A DNA stretch of 64,000 nt, from positions 28,155-92,154 of the forward strand of contig JAKISG010000006.1 in the NCBI GenBank assembly GCA_021648755.1. The letters are read 5' to 3'. Each line of letters opens with the position of its first letter. The stretch's first letter is position 1. A program made the position numbers and the translations under genes. The DNA is from Flavobacteriaceae bacterium (GTDB taxonomy: Bacteria > Bacteroidota > Bacteroidia > Flavobacteriales > Flavobacteriaceae). The notes below the pieces were generated by a model. It searched no databases. It saw only the letters and a list, made by a program, of their open reading frames with translations, and was not told the DNA's origin. Positions 63,996-64,000 of this stretch are shown here, in pieces.

Positions 63996-64000
63996 AGGAA

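Noticed and set aside
1..64000. tRNA, rRNA, CRISPR or riboswitch
   Set aside because: No cloverleaf with a GGTTCRA arm, no repeat-spacer array and no known riboswitch core was seen on either strand by reading; a covariance-model scan would settle it.

Overview
The window is AT-rich (roughly 30% GC by eye) and reads as ordinary chromosome of a marine member of the Flavobacteriaceae (Bacteroidetes), in the range of Polaribacter, Tenacibaculum or Lutibacter; the genus is inference. Four things point there. Many genes are preceded by the Bacteroidetes -7 element TAnnTTTG instead of a sigma-70 -10 box. One secreted protein carries a type IX secretion (T9SS) C-terminal sorting domain, and a T9SS plug protein gene lies beside it. 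Lineage-typical DUF3109, DUF4270, DUF4292, DUF2797 and MnmD genes are present. The F1 beta and epsilon genes form a separate atpDC pair, and a complete Na+-translocating nqrABCDEF operon is present. I found no tRNA, rRNA, CRISPR array, intact insertion sequence or prophage.

Layout. 1-5.6 kb: a partial class II aldolase gene, a transposase relic, an Lrp/AsnC regulator, atpD-atpC, a cysteine-rich DUF3109 gene and lpxB. 5.7-12.5 kb: an MscS channel, an MMPL/RND exporter, a thioredoxin-fold protein without the CxxC, a small orphan, a GH3-family adenylating enzyme, and a DUF420 plus small CAMC pair from the cytochrome oxidase assembly neighbourhood. 12.7-22 kb: trxA, asd, rpoN, asnS, an OmpA lipoprotein, thiL, tsaB and a TolC-type protein. 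21.9-31.3 kb: flippase-like/panD/panC facing a half-length glycogen synthase, a DUF4270 lipoprotein and glmS; then a 43-aa membrane peptide and rnr. 31.4-45 kb: MOSC, DUF2797, purK, a PLP decarboxylase, a PAQR protein, mnmD, a beta-barrel plus large TPR pair, and a ThiF-rhodanese plus membrane-embedded MutS-like pair. 45-49 kb: the T9SS plug gene divergent from a large T9SS cargo gene. 49.4-59.7 kb: nqrABCDEF followed directly by sdhC-sdhA-orf-sdhB. 59.7-63.7 kb: a nucleotidyltransferase, TPR, DUF4292, EnvC-like operon. The window ends in a strong double inverted repeat.

How it fits together. The nqr and sdh genes make a 10-kb respiratory block that feeds electrons into the quinone pool and builds a sodium gradient; atpDC supplies part of the ATP synthase. 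Most other genes serve the envelope (LpxB, OmpA, TolC, MMPL, EnvC, TPR proteins, T9SS) or core biosynthesis (pantothenate, purine, thiamine, aspartate-family amino acids, glucosamine 6-phosphate).

No clear defence, conjugation or biosynthetic island is visible. The best leads are modest: the terminal 24-bp inverted repeat; the paired membrane MutS and zinc-less E1-rhodanese; the small two-helix protein inside the sdh operon; altered flavin-attachment motifs in NqrB and NqrC; and three genes whose -7 element sits only 4-6 bases before the ATG, suggesting leaderless transcripts.
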